Shown here one piece after another: positions 44,811-55,855 of a stretch of 64,000 bases of DNA. The notes below the pieces were generated by a model that saw only the letters and a list, made by a program, of their open reading frames with translations, searched no databases and had not been told where the DNA came from. Both the position numbers and the translations under genes were made by a program. This DNA is from Sceloporus undulatus (lineage: Eukaryota; Chordata; Lepidosauria; Squamata; Phrynosomatidae): NCBI RefSeq assembly GCF_019175285.1, contig NC_056529.1:19385046-19449045 (forward strand), in the 5' to 3' direction. Numbering within the stretch: the first letter of the stretch is position 1; every line of letters begins with the position of its first letter.

Positions 44811-44991
44811 CTCAACCTTCCTAATGCTGTGAGCCTTTATTACAGTTCCTCGTGTTGTGGTGACCCTCAAACCATGACTTGGTTCCTAAGACCATCGGAA
44901 ATATGTGTTTTCTGATTATCTTAGGTGACCCCTGTGAAAGGGTCATTCAATGCCCCCAAAGGGGTCACGAACCACAGGTTGGGAACCGCTG
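44811..44991. mobile_element. SPIN-like non-autonomous hAT transposon, 181 bp
   Basis: GTTCTCAACCTTCCTAATGC start, ATGTGTTTTCTGATTATCTT and GGTGACCCCTGTGAAAGGGT inside, and GGTTGGGAACCGCTG end, in the order known for SPIN-type hAT elements of tetrapods. A perfect 8-bp duplication GTCTAGAT lies at 44803-44810 and 44992-44999. The SPIN family assignment is from memory. Confidence 0.78.
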
Positions 44992-45029
44992 GTCTAGATC
45001 AAATAATCCCTAGAGTATAGTGTCTAGAC

Positions 45030-45576
45030 AAAGGGAAATGATACTACGCGCTATTCTGCTTTGGTCAGGCCCCACCTGGAAGATTGTGTCCAGTTCTGGG
45101 CCCCACAATTGAAAAAGGATGTTGAGAAGCTGGTGCATGTCCAGAAGAGTGACCAAATGGTGGAAGGCTTGGAAAGCATGTCTTATGAGGAGAGACTCAG
45201 GGAGCTGGGTATGTTTAGCCTGGAGAAGAGAAGGTTGAAAGGTGCTATGATAGTCCTGTTTAAGTAGTTGAAGGGGTGTCATACTGAAGATGGAGCAAGC
45301 TTGTTTTCTGCTGCTCCAGAGACTGGAGCAATGGATGTAAGCTACAGGAACAAAGATTCCACCTCAACATTAGGAGGATCTTCCTGACAGTAAGAGCTTT
45401 TGGATAGTGGAAGACACTGCCTCAGAGTGTGATAGAGTCTCCTTCTTTGGAGGTCTTTAAACAGAGGCTGGATGGCCATCTGTTGCGGGTGCTTTGATTG
45501 TGAGTTCCTGCATGGCAGAAGGGGGTTGGACTGGATGGCCCTTGGGGACTCTTTCAACTCTATGATTCTATGATTC
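45030..45576 (+). mobile_element. CR1 LINE, 5'-truncated, 3' end intact
   Basis: Carries the reverse-transcriptase tail ([19 protein letters not shown]), then GAGAAGAGAAGGTTGAAAGG, GGACTGGATGGCCCTTGG and a CTATGATTCTATGATT tail. This is the longest CR1 copy in the window. Confidence 0.88.
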
Positions 45577-45888
45577 CTCATGGTTCCCATGCAACTCATG
45601 GCAGTTGCATGAGGCCTCACTTTGCTCACCTGTGACCTGGAACAATACTCCTCACTATGACCAGCAGCAATTCCCCAGCATCTTAAGCAAACATGGGACT
45701 GCCTAGCATATAGGGTGAGATATTTTTCAATGAAAGGAATGAACCTAGGACCCCCTCCAGGAAAAGCATGTACTCTAGCTCTGACCTACTGTCTATATTA
45801 GCCTTTCCTCAGGCAGGCAGGAGCAATGTCTGAGAAGAAGGAGTGAGCAGTACAAACCAGAGCTCGGAAAAGTTCCTTTATTGGACAT

Positions 45889-46080
45889 GTTGTTGTTGTG
45901 TGCCTTCAAGTTGTTTCCAACATATGGTGATCCCTGAGTTACCTTGGGAAGGTCACACTCTCTCAACCTCAGAGGATGGCAATGGCAACGCTCCTCTGAA
46001 GAAATTTGCCAGGAAAACCCTGTGATTGGTTCACCTTAGGGTCATCATAAGTCAGAAATGACTTGAAGGCACACAACATT
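45889..46080. mobile_element. Chimeric CORE-SINE pieces in opposite orientation
   Basis: A minus-strand tail (45889-45934, TTGTGTGCCTTCAAGTTG) is joined to a plus-strand core and tail (45935-46080, CACACTCTCTCAACCTCAG to ACTTGAAGGCACACAAC). Confidence 0.75.
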
Positions 46081-46093
46081 AACACAAAAAAGA

Positions 46094-46206
46094 CACATCT
46101 ATCATTGGGTTTTCTTGACAAGATTTGTTCAGAGGAGGTTTGCCATTGTCTTCCCCTGAGGCTGAGAGTGTGTGACTTGCCTAAGGTCACTCAATGGGCT
46201 TCTATA
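46094..46206 (-). mobile_element. CORE-type SINE fragment, inverted to its neighbour
   Basis: TCATTGGGTTTTCTTGACAA and GAGGCTGAGAGTGTGTGACT. It forms an imperfect inverted pair with 45935-46080. Confidence 0.75.
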
Positions 46207-46947
46207 GGTGTCCAAAAACCCCAGCCAGCATGGGATCCCTCCAAAACAAGGGAACGTTTCGATCCTGACTAGGGCGTCTGAATGTTGTCAATCAAAAAAG
46301 TAACTTTTCCATGTCGGTTGGGTTGTGGGGTTTTGTTTTGCTTTGGTTTTTAAAGGAGGGAATTGTAGTTGAATATGGGAACTTTTTTTCCCCCAGGTTA
46401 TGATGCAAAGTCAAAGGTTGCCACATCCACTTACAAAACAGTCTTATGCAACCAAAACACCAGGCTGGGTTCCATCTTGTCCTTTTAAATCACAGCAGGT
46501 GAACTTCAACTGCAGCAACATATTTTTAAAATAGTAATAACAATGCATTCAACTCTTTGCTGCCATGTTCTGGGGAAGGAAGTGCTCTTGTTTGTTGCTT
46601 TGGCTGACAGCATTGGAAAGAGATATTTAATCCAAAAAAGTTCCACTTGTTTGCAAGGGCATAGCTTTCCCAGATTAACTTGGGAAGCAGAGTGAAAGGG
46701 GGCTCCAAATAGGACCTTCTGACTGCCTCTCCCTCCCCTTTTTCAAATCAAGGTCTAAGCGATTCTGGCATCTGGGTTTCTTGACATTCCCTTCCACAAG
46801 CTCCCATGCAGCCAAAATAAACTCTACGCACAAGAAGGGGGAGCGGCTGTGGAGGGAGCAGCAAGCCAAAGCCTTCAAGAAAGCAAAGTCACAAATGCAC
46901 CATTGTCCTCCTCGAGATCTCCCTACAAAGCCATGAAGGCCAGCGCA
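46207..46947. other. Intergenic, nothing recognised
   Basis: No dispersed repeat or coding motif visible. Confidence 0.4.
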
Positions 46948-47022
46948 GGGGAAACTGCAGCCTTGTAGATGTTGGACTACAACTCCCATCGTCCCTGGAT
47001 GGAGTCAGTGAGAGTCAGGGCC
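46948..47022. mobile_element. Foldback element, family C, shortened
   Basis: CCTTGTAGATGTTGGACTAC and GGGCCCAACATCC. Confidence 0.45.
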
Positions 47023-47338
47023 CAACATCCTCAGGAGGCTAGAGGTCCCCACACCACCTTAGTGTTGGACTGCAACTCCCAAGCCGGCATAACCAAGAGT
47101 GAAATTTCCCTTTCATTCCAAAACTATGAAACTGTTGTTCTGTGCACAGAGGCTTTCTGAAGACTTGGAATTAAATGCATGATTCTTTATCTCCTGGTGG
47201 GTTTCTCCAGCCTCTTCTGCTGCTCCTTGCCCAAACAAGCTAAAGAACGGCTGCCAGTTTCATTTAACTCAGAGTTGGGCATCATGCGGCCCTCCACATT
47301 TGGCTGGGCCACAATCTGACAGGTCAAGCAGTCATTTA

Positions 47339-47500
47339 GGCTTCATCTGCACCATAGAAATAATGCAGTTTGGCTCCGCTTAACCACCATGGCTCAATGC
47401 TATGCGAATCTGGGATTTGTAGTTTTATGATATGTTTAGCCTTCCCTATCAGAGAGCTCTGGTGCCCCAACAAATTGCAAATCCCCGACTTCTATAGCAT
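47339..47500. mobile_element. Foldback MITE family A, truncated at the right
   Basis: CTTCATCTGCACCATAGAAA, GAATCTGGGATTTGTAG and AGAGAGCTCTGGTGCCCC. Confidence 0.75.
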
Positions 47501-47727
47501 GCGGTACAGATGAAGATGCCATTGTCAGGATTTGGAGAACTATCTCATGCTATCAGAAAAAATAGGTAGAAGGAAGAAATCCAGAGCGCATCAGACAGCA
47601 AACATGGAAATAAGGAAGACACATCCCAAGGTGCTGAAAGGTATTTGACAGCAATTTAAAAAACACCAAACAGGACATATTACACCTTCTACATCTTTTA
47701 GGGCCTTTTTTCAAATATCCTATAGAG

Positions 47728-48051
47728 ATATTTGGTGCAGTGGTTAAGTGTTGCACTAAGATTCCAGGACACCAGGCTTTGAATTCCACTCAACTGTGCA
47801 GAGTCATTTGGTGACCTTGTGGAAGTCACACTCTCTCAGCCTCAGAGGAAGACCCTGGCAAACCCCCTCTGCAAGGAAACCAAAGTCTAGGAAAGCTCAT
47901 GCTGCCAATTTCTCTCTTTCAGTTAGTCTTGAAGGTGCTACAAGGTCTCTCTACATACCCCCTCTGAACAAACATTGCCAAGAAATTCATGTGACAGAAT
48001 TACCTTTAGATTGCCATAAGTTGGAAAGAACATGAAGGCGCACCACAACAC
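47728..48051 (+). mobile_element. CORE-type SINE with an 85-bp insertion
   Basis: Head TTTGGTGCAGTGGTTAAG, core CTCTCTCAGCCTCAGAGG and tail GAACATGAAGGCGCACC. Bases 47872-47956 are foreign and are bordered by the 10-bp duplication ACCCCCTCTG (47862-47871 and 47957-47966). Confidence 0.82.
47872..47956 (+). mobile_element. 85-bp insertion of a reptile dispersed repeat
   Basis: Contains GGAAAGCTCATGCTGCC and CAGTTAGTCTTGAAGGTGCT. A relative lies at 10535-10655. The family is not named; a target duplication of 10 bp shows real insertion. Confidence 0.7.
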
Positions 48052-48055
48052 AGTA

Positions 48056-48178
48056 ACTCAATGCCAGAGATGTGTACGGCCAGGGTTTGAATCCATGGAA
48101 TCCCATAGGTGAGCCTGGGCAAGTCACAGTCTCTCAGTCTCAAAGGAAAGCAAAGGAACCCCCTCTAAACAATTTTTG

Positions 48179-48230
<52 letters not shown>

Positions 48231-48338
48231 CCTGCCTTTCTCCAGGTGTAGGGACTCAGTCATACCAAAAAAACCTGTGATCAGGTTGGCTTAGGGACGC
48301 CATGGTTCTAAAAGAACTTGAAGGCACACTACAACAAA
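48056..48338 (+). mobile_element. CORE-type SINE interrupted by a LINE tail with (TTA)n
   Basis: GGGTTTGAATCCATGGAATC and GGCAAGTCACAGTCTCTC before, GAACTTGAAGGCACACTAC after. The middle (about 48178-48265) is (TTA)n plus CCTGCCTTTCTCCAGGTGTA. Confidence 0.72.
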
Positions 48339-48379
48339 TAGTAAAAATAGACTTGAAACTGAATTATATGAAACATGAG

Positions 48380-48562
48380 AACCAGTGTGGTAATAGTGCT
48401 TTAAATGTTGGAGGCTAGGGTTTGATTAGGGCACTCAAGTCAAAGTCTCTCAGCTTCCGAGGAAGGCAATGGCAAACCTTCCCTGAGTGAAACTTGCAAA
48501 GAAAACCTATACAGTATTGGAATTACCATAAGTCAGAATTGACTTGAAGGCACATAACAACC
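48380..48562 (+). mobile_element. CORE-type SINE, diverged
   Basis: AACCAGTGTGGTAATAGTG head, GGAAGGCAATGGCAAACC core and CATAAGTCAGAATTGACTTG tail. Third in a head-to-tail row of SINEs. Confidence 0.78.
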
Positions 48563-48917
48563 AGCAGTGTCAATAATGCAGGATACAAATAACACAAAGA
48601 ACAATGCCTATGAAATGCACACTTAACAACATCGCAAAATGTAAAATCGCTGCGGTGTCCAATCCTTGCATATAGCCTTTAGGTACTCATTTAAAGAACA
48701 TGAATTTTCTGCAGACAAAATGGATAGAGATTTTGCATTGTTCAGTATCACCTTTGATAGATGCCAGATTCTTGCATTAGCAAGAAGAATATACCAATCA
48801 GAATCCATTAAAAGCAATTAATTTGCTTGTATGGCATTGATCAGTGAATCAGCCGCCCTATTTAAATATTTAAACATGAGTTAAATATGACTCATATGGG
48901 AATGGCAAGATCTTGAA

Positions 48918-48959
<42 letters not shown>

Positions 48960-48960
48960 G
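48918..48960. repeat. (CAT)n microsatellite
   Basis: Fourteen units before a LINE-type fragment. Confidence 0.96.
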
Positions 48961-49085
48961 CCTTTTCCCCAGTATGGGACTCAAGGCAGCTTATTGCACA
49001 CAAAACAAACATAGTTAAAATTCCACTCCATACAAAAGTTAAAAAGCAATTAAACTATCAAATTTTTAAATCCAGTTAAAAGCAA
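48961..49085 (+). mobile_element. Short LINE-type fragment after (CAT)n
   Basis: CCTTTTCCCCAGTATGGGAC, CAAGGCAGCTTATTG and a run of TTAAAA-type sequence. Confidence 0.5.
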
Positions 49086-49550
49086 AGGCCAGGGTTCTAG
49101 ATCAGCTACTTATCTACATAGTTACTATAATTGCATAGTTAAGTAATGTCTCCCGACTCGACCTCCCAACAAAATACAGGTTTGCCAGGAAGCAGCCGCT
49201 GCAAGCAACAAGGATCTGTTCTCTTGTAGATCTGGAAACAGTAGACTGATATTTCTAATCCTCTCCTGCCAGTGATCTCTAATGAGAGGAGGTCCTGCTT
49301 CTGACTGTCACACCAGAGATCACATCTGTGTCCCAACTGACAGAAGAACAGACCCCTATCGCTTGCAGCCTGATAAGTCAGGAGTGAAGGACTTTTACAA
49401 ACCCTACATATTCCAGCATGTATCATCTAACAAGTTGACCAAAGCTGCCTCTGTCCCATAATCAGGCCTGAACATATAAAAATATACAGTCCTTTCTGCT
49501 ACTTATGTATTGAAAGATGAAGATGGGGAAAAGATTTTAATTCTCTAAAA

Positions 49551-49686
49551 CAGTGGTTCTCAAGCTCTGGTCCTCCAGATGTTTTGGACTTCAGCTCCCA
49601 GAAGCTGCAGCCAGCATGACCAATGGTAAGGGGTTCTGGGAGACAAAGTCCAAAATATCTGGAGGCCGAAAGATTGAGAACCACTG
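49551..49686. mobile_element. hAT-type MITE, 136 bp
   Basis: CAGTGGTTCTCAAGCTCTGG to GATTGAGAACCACTG. Flanks CTCTAAAA and CTTTAAAA differ at one base. Confidence 0.83.
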
Positions 49687-49904
49687 CTTTAAAACATCAG
49701 TCCTGCTAAACTAGACCAAGGCCTACCAAGCTCAAAATTCTGTATCTAGTCAGGGAGCCTAGAACCAAGGCAATAGAAGTGGTGCTCACTACTTGGTTGT
49801 CTCCAGCAGATGATAGAAAAGCAAAAGCAGTAGCAGCTAATAGCTTCCAAGTCAGTGGAGTGCTGAATCTCCTCTGGATTTTCAACCAGACTTTAAAGGT
49901 ATTA

Positions 49905-49992
49905 TCCAATGGAGACACAGAGGCTGAGTGGGGATTCGAACCCTGGTCTCCAGAGTCGTAGTCCAATGCTCCAATCACTACATCAGGCGGTC
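49905..49992 (-). mobile_element. CORE-type SINE head fragment
   Basis: GGGGATTCGAACCCTGGTC B-box and CCAGAGTCGTAGTCCAATGC. Confidence 0.78.
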
Positions 49993-50067
49993 TTGTTGAG
50001 TCAGTACTAACCCTATTGACTAGGAGTAGCTACTCTCAGCATGGAGATGATTATAAGGATCACGGAT

Positions 50068-50163
50068 GCTTTGATTGAGAGTTCCTGCATGGAAGGGGGT
50101 TGGACTGGATGGCCCTTGTGGCCACTTCCAACTCTATGATTCTACGATTCTATGATTCTATGA
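50068..50163 (+). mobile_element. CR1 LINE 3' end fragment
   Basis: GATTGAGAGTTCCTGCATGG through CAACTCTATGATTCTACG with a repeated ATTCTATG tail. Confidence 0.82.
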
Positions 50164-50999
50164 TGCATCTACTTTTCTTCTCACTGTGAAAGATGAGGAG
50201 GCCCACAAGGAAAAAACATAAAGGTTGGCGGCACCAAACCAACACTATAAGCATAGTTCCAAATGCAGGGAATCGAAGCTTGACTTTTCAGAGCTAAACA
50301 CTCCAAGCCCTGCATCTGGATGGATGAAGCTGTTAATTTCAGGTTCTCCTACATTTGGTAGTTTGACATCTCCAGGTCATTCGCGGCCAAGTATGAAGAG
50401 ACGTGCAAGTTTTTAGCAAATGCTGATAAAGAATGACTTGAAAGCAAATTCTCAGACATCCCCAACCACAGTAGACCCAATGGTTTCAAGACTTTGGTTA
50501 GCTCATTTAAACTTGAGACTCGGATCCAGAGTCAATGCACCAACATGCAGCCATGGGATCCACCAGGGAGCAAAAAAAGGATGTTGGCTTTGAATAGAGA
50601 GAGCTTATTTAGTCACACTGTAGCTACTGTTTTTATCCCCTTTATGGTAAGCCATCTTGAATATGTCTATTTTCTTTTTAGAAAAGGAAGGGAGAAGGCA
50701 GGATGTTGTAGTCAAATAAATATATTGTCTTGCTTAATACTAGCCACTGTAATGTTGGCAGTATGGAGAGCTGCTGACAGACAGCTTGGAATTTTCCTGG
50801 TTAGTTTTACAGTCATTGGCTTGAATTCTGCTGTCAGTTCCAACTAGAGTAAACCCATTGAATCAAGAGGGTTTAATATAAGTGCAGATTTAGCATTTAA
50901 CTATTGGTTCAAGTCAACTGATGGGTTGCATTGTCCATTACAAACCATGCTTTGAGCTCTACTAGGGATCTAGCACCTCAAAGGTACATTTCATAGGAA

Positions 51000-51118
51000 C
51001 ATGGAAGATAGGGTCTTCTCAGTGGCTGATCACCATAATTTGACCTCTTTGGGGTTATCTCCCTCCTATCTGTTTTCTATGGACTTCCGCAATATTTTCA
51101 GAGCAAGCAGATAAGTTT
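51000..51118 (+). mobile_element. L2/CR1-like LINE fragment
   Basis: AGGGTCTTCTCAGTGGCTGA and CCTCCTATCTGTTTTC resemble the 3' region of L2-type elements of reptiles. Weak. Confidence 0.35.
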
Positions 51119-51136
51119 TCAAATTTGGCAATTCTT

Positions 51137-51238
51137 ACTAGGGGCCCAAACAAACAGGCCAAAATAAAGCTGCTTCGGGTGACTTTGGAGGGATGCTGTT
51201 TAAATGACACATGCATCTTAAAAGACCCGAAGCTGTGC
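51137..51238. mobile_element. Unnamed dispersed repeat fragment
   Basis: GGGCCCAAACAAACAGGCC, AAAGCTGCTTCGGGTGACTT and TAAAAGACCCGAAGCTGTG look like a common squamate non-autonomous element. Family not recognised with certainty. Confidence 0.4.
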
Positions 51239-51249
51239 CAAAGGTGTGC

Positions 51250-51285
51250 TCCAGTCTATAATATTTATATATTATAGACTGGATA
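51250..51285. repeat. Perfect short AT palindrome
   Basis: AGTCTATAATA and TATTATAGACT pair around TTTATA. Confidence 0.7.
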
Positions 51286-51352
51286 TATATCCAGTCAATG
51301 CTATAATATTTCCAAAACTAAGCAAAGATGCAGACAAAGCAAGAGAAATTTG

Positions 51353-51353
<1 letters not shown>

Positions 51354-51406
<53 letters not shown>
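51354..51406. repeat. (AT)n microsatellite
   Basis: About 26 units. Confidence 0.97.
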
Positions 51407-51409
<3 letters not shown>

Positions 51410-52224
51410 CTTCCTTTTTTCAACTTGATTTTGGCCTTTAAAATTTCATTTTCCTTTGCTGTTAAGGAAATATAAAGGTAGTTGCCTGTCAAGGAAATAT
51501 AAAAGCAGTTGACTTGGGAAAGTCAGGCAAACTGGAAGTACGCAGGGAAGGCATCTGTTATTAGAAGGCAGAAAAAATAAGCATTGCAGGTTGTCTTTTA
51601 AAAAAGAAAAGCCTGTACAAGTTTAGGCTTAGACGGATAATATCTGTTGTAGTCTGCGGTAACAATGGCTGCGGACATTGGAATTCCTCCTTGGAAAGCA
51701 TGTTGCATTTAAAATGGTTGGGATTTGTCTCCAAACAACTAAAGTGAATTAGGAGTGGTGGATTATATTATATGTTATTTCATGTATTTTAATCGCGGCG
51801 GCAAAAGAGGAAAGCAAAAACGGGCCCTTCTCTGCATTAAAAGCTAACAGCAGCATCTCTCACTGGAAAATATTCCTCCAATATCCCTATTTAATACGTA
51901 TCTCTGCTCCCAGCTTGGAGATCTAAGTTTCCACTTCACTGTATTTTGATTAAACACAAAACAAGGGTGAGGGAAACAATGTATGTTTCAGAAAGAAAAT
52001 CTGATTTGGAATTGTGCGCAAGGCTATGCAAAAAAAAACACGTTACACAACCATCAGGGCAAAATGCCAACCACCATTTCAAAAGGCCCACGAATAAACA
52101 GTCGCCATAGATCTGAGTCCAAACCTTCATGTCATCTCCAAAATTGCGCCGACCAAACATTTATTTGGACTTAGTCAGACATGCAATGGAATTTGGTATA
52201 GCCTTGGGACTTTGAAAAGCGTGG

Positions 52225-52325
52225 GGGAAAGTCACTTTGGGGACTATGACACCCAAAATCCACCAGCCAATGCATGTCTGGCAGCTGTGGGATTCTGGGA
52301 GCTGTAATGCAAAGTGTATTTTTGA
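52225..52325. mobile_element. Small foldback element, family B-like
   Basis: GTCACTTTGGGGACTATGAC and GATTCTGGGAGCTGTAATGC are inverted relatives. Confidence 0.5.
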
Positions 52326-52529
52326 CCCATGCTCTGGTTCTGCGCCACAGAAAACCATTCACTACCCATTTGGATACAGCATTATAAAACCAACCTGTAA
52401 CTGTTTATTCTCTTTAGGGGAAAATAAACACCAGTGGATGCAAAGAATGTCAAGTTTCAAGAGGAATCCAAAGCTATTCCTCACTGATTTGCAAAAGTGC
52501 CTCAAAGTCATATATTTCCTACATCACAA

Positions 52530-52547
52530 TAATAATAATAATAATAA

Positions 52548-52578
<31 letters not shown>

Positions 52579-52602
52579 AAGAAGAAGAAGAAGAAGAAGA
52601 AA
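52530..52602. repeat. (AAT)n then (AAG)n microsatellite
   Basis: About seven AAT units pass directly into about 17 AAG units. Confidence 0.96.
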
Positions 52603-53367
52603 GCAATCTGTAAAAGGTACCCATTTGCTTTGCAGAACATGTTTGTAGGGCCAAAGCATGGAAACAGATATTGGAGTCAACTTAGGGCCTATCCACTACT
52701 TCAACTGTATTTGACCATTGGAGAGCAATAGCAGTAGATGTTTTTCTGCCATGTTCAAAAATGTATTTCTCATTTTCCGAATAAAATATATTATATTTTG
52801 AGTTGCAACTAAAGTCCTCAGTTTTCTCCTGTTTTTCAGAGCAGTCAAAGATCCCAACTCAATTTTTAAAAAGAGCAAAATTCTTGGTTTTATGGCAACT
52901 TTAAGCCCAAATCTTCTTAACCCAAATTCATCGTGAAGGTGAGAAATATTTCGGTTAATACAGAGTATGACAGAAAATCAGATCTCTCCGTGCTAAAACT
53001 GAGCTTCTCTGGGTCCCAGGGCCTATTTATTCCAGCGGAAACCCTATTTCCAATGTAATTTGTAGGATTTTCAATCAGGAATCGAGCGAAACGCTATTCA
53101 TTCATTAGCACTTATTTCAGCTAACAATGGTTATAGTCCTCAAGAGAGTTGTCTATAAAGAGATTATTGCAAGAATTATGGTCTCTAGCATTTGTAAAAC
53201 AATGATTTCTTCTGAAATGGTTGGCAAAGTGAAGTTTAGATGCAAGTTTAGTCTAACACTGCTGGCATTGGGAGAGTCAAGGCTGGCATAAATAATAATT
53301 ATTATAATATAATACAATATAATAATAATAATAATAATACATATAATAATACATATAATAATATGTA

Positions 53368-53430
53368 TGTATTTATACCCCGCTCTTCAGCCAAAAGGCT
53401 ATCAGAGCAGCTTACAAATTGTTAATTAGA
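53368..53430 (+). mobile_element. Short LINE-type fragment
   Basis: ATGTATTTATACCCCGCTC then ATCAGAGCAGCTTACAAATT. Confidence 0.5.
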
Positions 53431-53510
53431 CATGGAGCCTAACAACACTTCTTTGCCTTAGAAGCATATGGGACTACTTCTGAGTAATACCACAAAAAAA
53501 TAAAAAACCT

Positions 53511-53724
53511 CTGTTGTTGTTGTGAGCCTTTAAGTCATTACTGACTGATGGTGACCCTATCATTTCTGACCGATGGTGATGGTCAACCTACTATGGGGCT
53601 TCCTGGGGTTGAGAGTATGTGACTCGCCCAAGGTCCCTCAATGCGTTTCTATGGCCAAGCAGGGAATCGAACCCTGATCTCCAGAGTTGGAATCCAATGC
53701 TCAAACCACACTATACCAGGTTGG
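53511..53724 (-). mobile_element. CORE-type SINE, near full length
   Basis: GTTGTTGTTGTGAGCC tail, ATGTGACTCGCCCAAGGTCC core, GGGAATCGAACCCTGATC B-box and head complement ACACTATACCAGG. Confidence 0.84.
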
Positions 53725-53822
53725 TTCCTGCAAGAAAATCCAGTTTTCCCTAAATTCTCACACGGTTTCTATAGTATATTATTCCATGTCATCCGCATTG
53801 CTAAATCAGATATAAAGGGATA

Positions 53823-54206
53823 CTGTATATACTCATGTATAAGTCTAGAAATTTGGGTCCAAAAATTGACCCAAAACAAACTGAGTCGACTTATCCATGG
53901 GTCAGTTTAAGTACTATATCTTAACAATGATTTAAAAGAAGGAACCATCCTCTGGTGAAAAGCAAGAGTATAACATATGAAGCACTGACCCTCTCTACTC
54001 TCTCATCCATCCATCCTTAAGACTAAGCACAAAGTCTGATGGAATTTTGACATTGTTTTGCTTTGCTTCGTCCTTTAGATCCTTTGCTACATGCCCCTAA
54101 ATTTTACCCTCGACTTATCCACGGGTCATAGCAAAATCCATAATTTTGGCCTCAAAACCTGTCCTCGACTTATACATGAAGTTGACTTATAGTCGAATAT
54201 ATACAG
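53823..54206. mobile_element. Tc1/mariner-like MITE with CTGTATATA termini, about 384 bp
   Basis: CTGTATATACTCATGTATAA start and complement of ACTTATAGTCGAATATATAC end, each bordered by TA. Inside are ACTGAGTCGACTTATCC and CTCGACTTATCCACGGGTC. Confidence 0.7.
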
Positions 54207-54807
54207 TAGGTCCTACATCTCATAAAACAGATTACATTAACCAGGCAAAGAAGCGAATTGATCGATCTAAATAAAATTAATTGGTGGTTGATTTTCATAT
54301 GGTTGCAAACATCAGAACAGTTGCTTCTTTAATATATTAGAAAAGCAACCATATATTCAAGTGAAACTACATAAGAAAATGACGTATTTTTAAATCCCCT
54401 GGTATTGTATTGTACTGTATATAAAGTAATATTGGTGCCTCTGAAGAATGGAAATTGTCTTTCTTCAAATGGTTAAACCCGCTTAGGCTTGATATCGAAA
54501 TAAAACTGGAGTAAATACAAATCTGAGCAAAAGTGCAACTTGATGTGTGAAAATGCATGCCAATGGTGTGCCACACATCAGTTGTGTGGGTGCAATGAAA
54601 GGCACATGGGCCACTAACATTAAGTACAAAGAACACATGCATTAAGGGGGTATTTTTCTTCGGTGCATCCGTATGTCAAGGGTAAAGCGAAATCCAGGGA
54701 ACGCTGCATGTGTTGCTGTTTACAAAAATGCTCACGCTCCACCAGTTCATTCAATAAACACAACATGAGTGCACACTTAGGACCTCTTAAAGAGAGGTCA
54801 GAACATG

Positions 54808-54893
54808 TTGCCTCTTACACTACAAATCCCAGAACCTCCTCCCAGCAAGCATGGCTGGGGGATTCTGGGGGCTGTAGTCCAAAAGGTAATGTT
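54808..54893. mobile_element. Small foldback element, family B
   Basis: TTGCCTCTTACACTACAAAT pairs with GGCTGTAGTCCAAAAGGTAA. Confidence 0.58.
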
Positions 54894-55404
54894 TCCAAAC
54901 CCTATTTGTAACTTGTAAGGGAGAATTGAACACAGAGGGGGGGAAAGTTGTAACCAAAATAGTCCAGAGCCTGGCTCCTTTTCTCACCTAAGGAATCTGG
55001 GGACTTTTCAGTTTGCAAGAAAGAGGACTAAATGAAGGCATGATGTGTCACTGGAAAGCTATGCCTAGCATGGAGAAAGCAGAGATACAAAGAGCATTTT
55101 TAGTTCCTGGCTTGTGATACTTGGAAGATTCAGTTTGGAAGAGATTAAAGAAAATGCTGTTGGGCACAATATTTTGCTGGGATTCATGCAAAGGTCTGTG
55201 GCATGGGCTTTAGCTTTCATGGCCTGAAAAAGGGTCATAAAGATTTATCCGTGGTTATTTGCCATGGAGGCTAAACAAAGCCTCCATATCCCAAGGCATT
55301 CTATCTCTAAACAACCGCTGCAAAGCAGCGAAGGACAACAGGCAAATTCCTCTGCCATCAAGATCTATTTGTGGAAGTCTAGAGTGCAAAGGAGGGAAAG
55401 CAAG

Positions 55405-55672
55405 ACTGAAAGGTGTCATGATGGTTTAAAAATCTGAAAGGATGCCAGGTAGAAGATGGAGCAAGCTTGTCTTCTGCTGCTCCAAGGAATCGAACATGAA
55501 CCAATGGGATTAAATTACAAGAATAGAAATTCCACCTGAATTTTAGGAAGAATGCTGTTAGACTGTGAAACAGACTATCTCAGAGTCACTATTGAAATAG
55601 AGGTCGGACTAGCATCTTCTATTGAATGGCAAGGGGTTGAACTAGATGGCCCTTACATTCCCTTCCAGGGAA
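55405..55672 (+). mobile_element. CR1 LINE 3' fragment, diverged
   Basis: Contains GATGGAGCAAGCTTGTCTTC, TGCTGCTCCAAGG and GAACTAGATGGCCCTTAC, the CR1 3' order, but is more diverged and lacks the ATTCTATG tail. Confidence 0.7.
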
Positions 55673-55688
55673 TCATATTATTCTAGTC

Positions 55689-55808
55689 CAGTGGTCCCCA
55701 AACTTTCAAAACTTCAATTCCCAGAAGCCCCAGGCAGCTTGGCCAATAAACAGGAATTCTGGGGGCTGAGGTCCAAAACATCTGGAGGATCAAAGTTTGG
55801 AAACCACT
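55689..55808. mobile_element. hAT-type MITE, 120 bp
   Basis: CAGTGGTCCCCAAACTTTC to AGTTTGGAAACCACTG. Flanks TTCTAGTC and TTCTAATT. Confidence 0.8.
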
Positions 55809-55855
55809 GTTCTAATTGAGAAATAGGGATTCCGTTTGGATTTGGGGGGACTATA

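Larger units (their letters stand above)
44555..45029. repeat. Short tandem repeat of CTAGAGTATAGTATCTA type, split by two hAT insertions
   Basis: CTAAAGTATAGCATCTAATA (about 44553), CTCTAGAGTATAGTATCTAT (about 44744) and CCCTAGAGTATAGTGTCTAG (about 45008) are copies of one unit. The MITE at 44591 and the SPIN-like element at 44811 lie between copies. Confidence 0.6.
51410..53300. other. Intergenic, largely repeat-poor
   Basis: Apart from the 52225 foldback and the AAT/AAG run, the sequence shows no repeat family. It lies 7.5-9.5 kb downstream of FOXC2. Confidence 0.4.
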
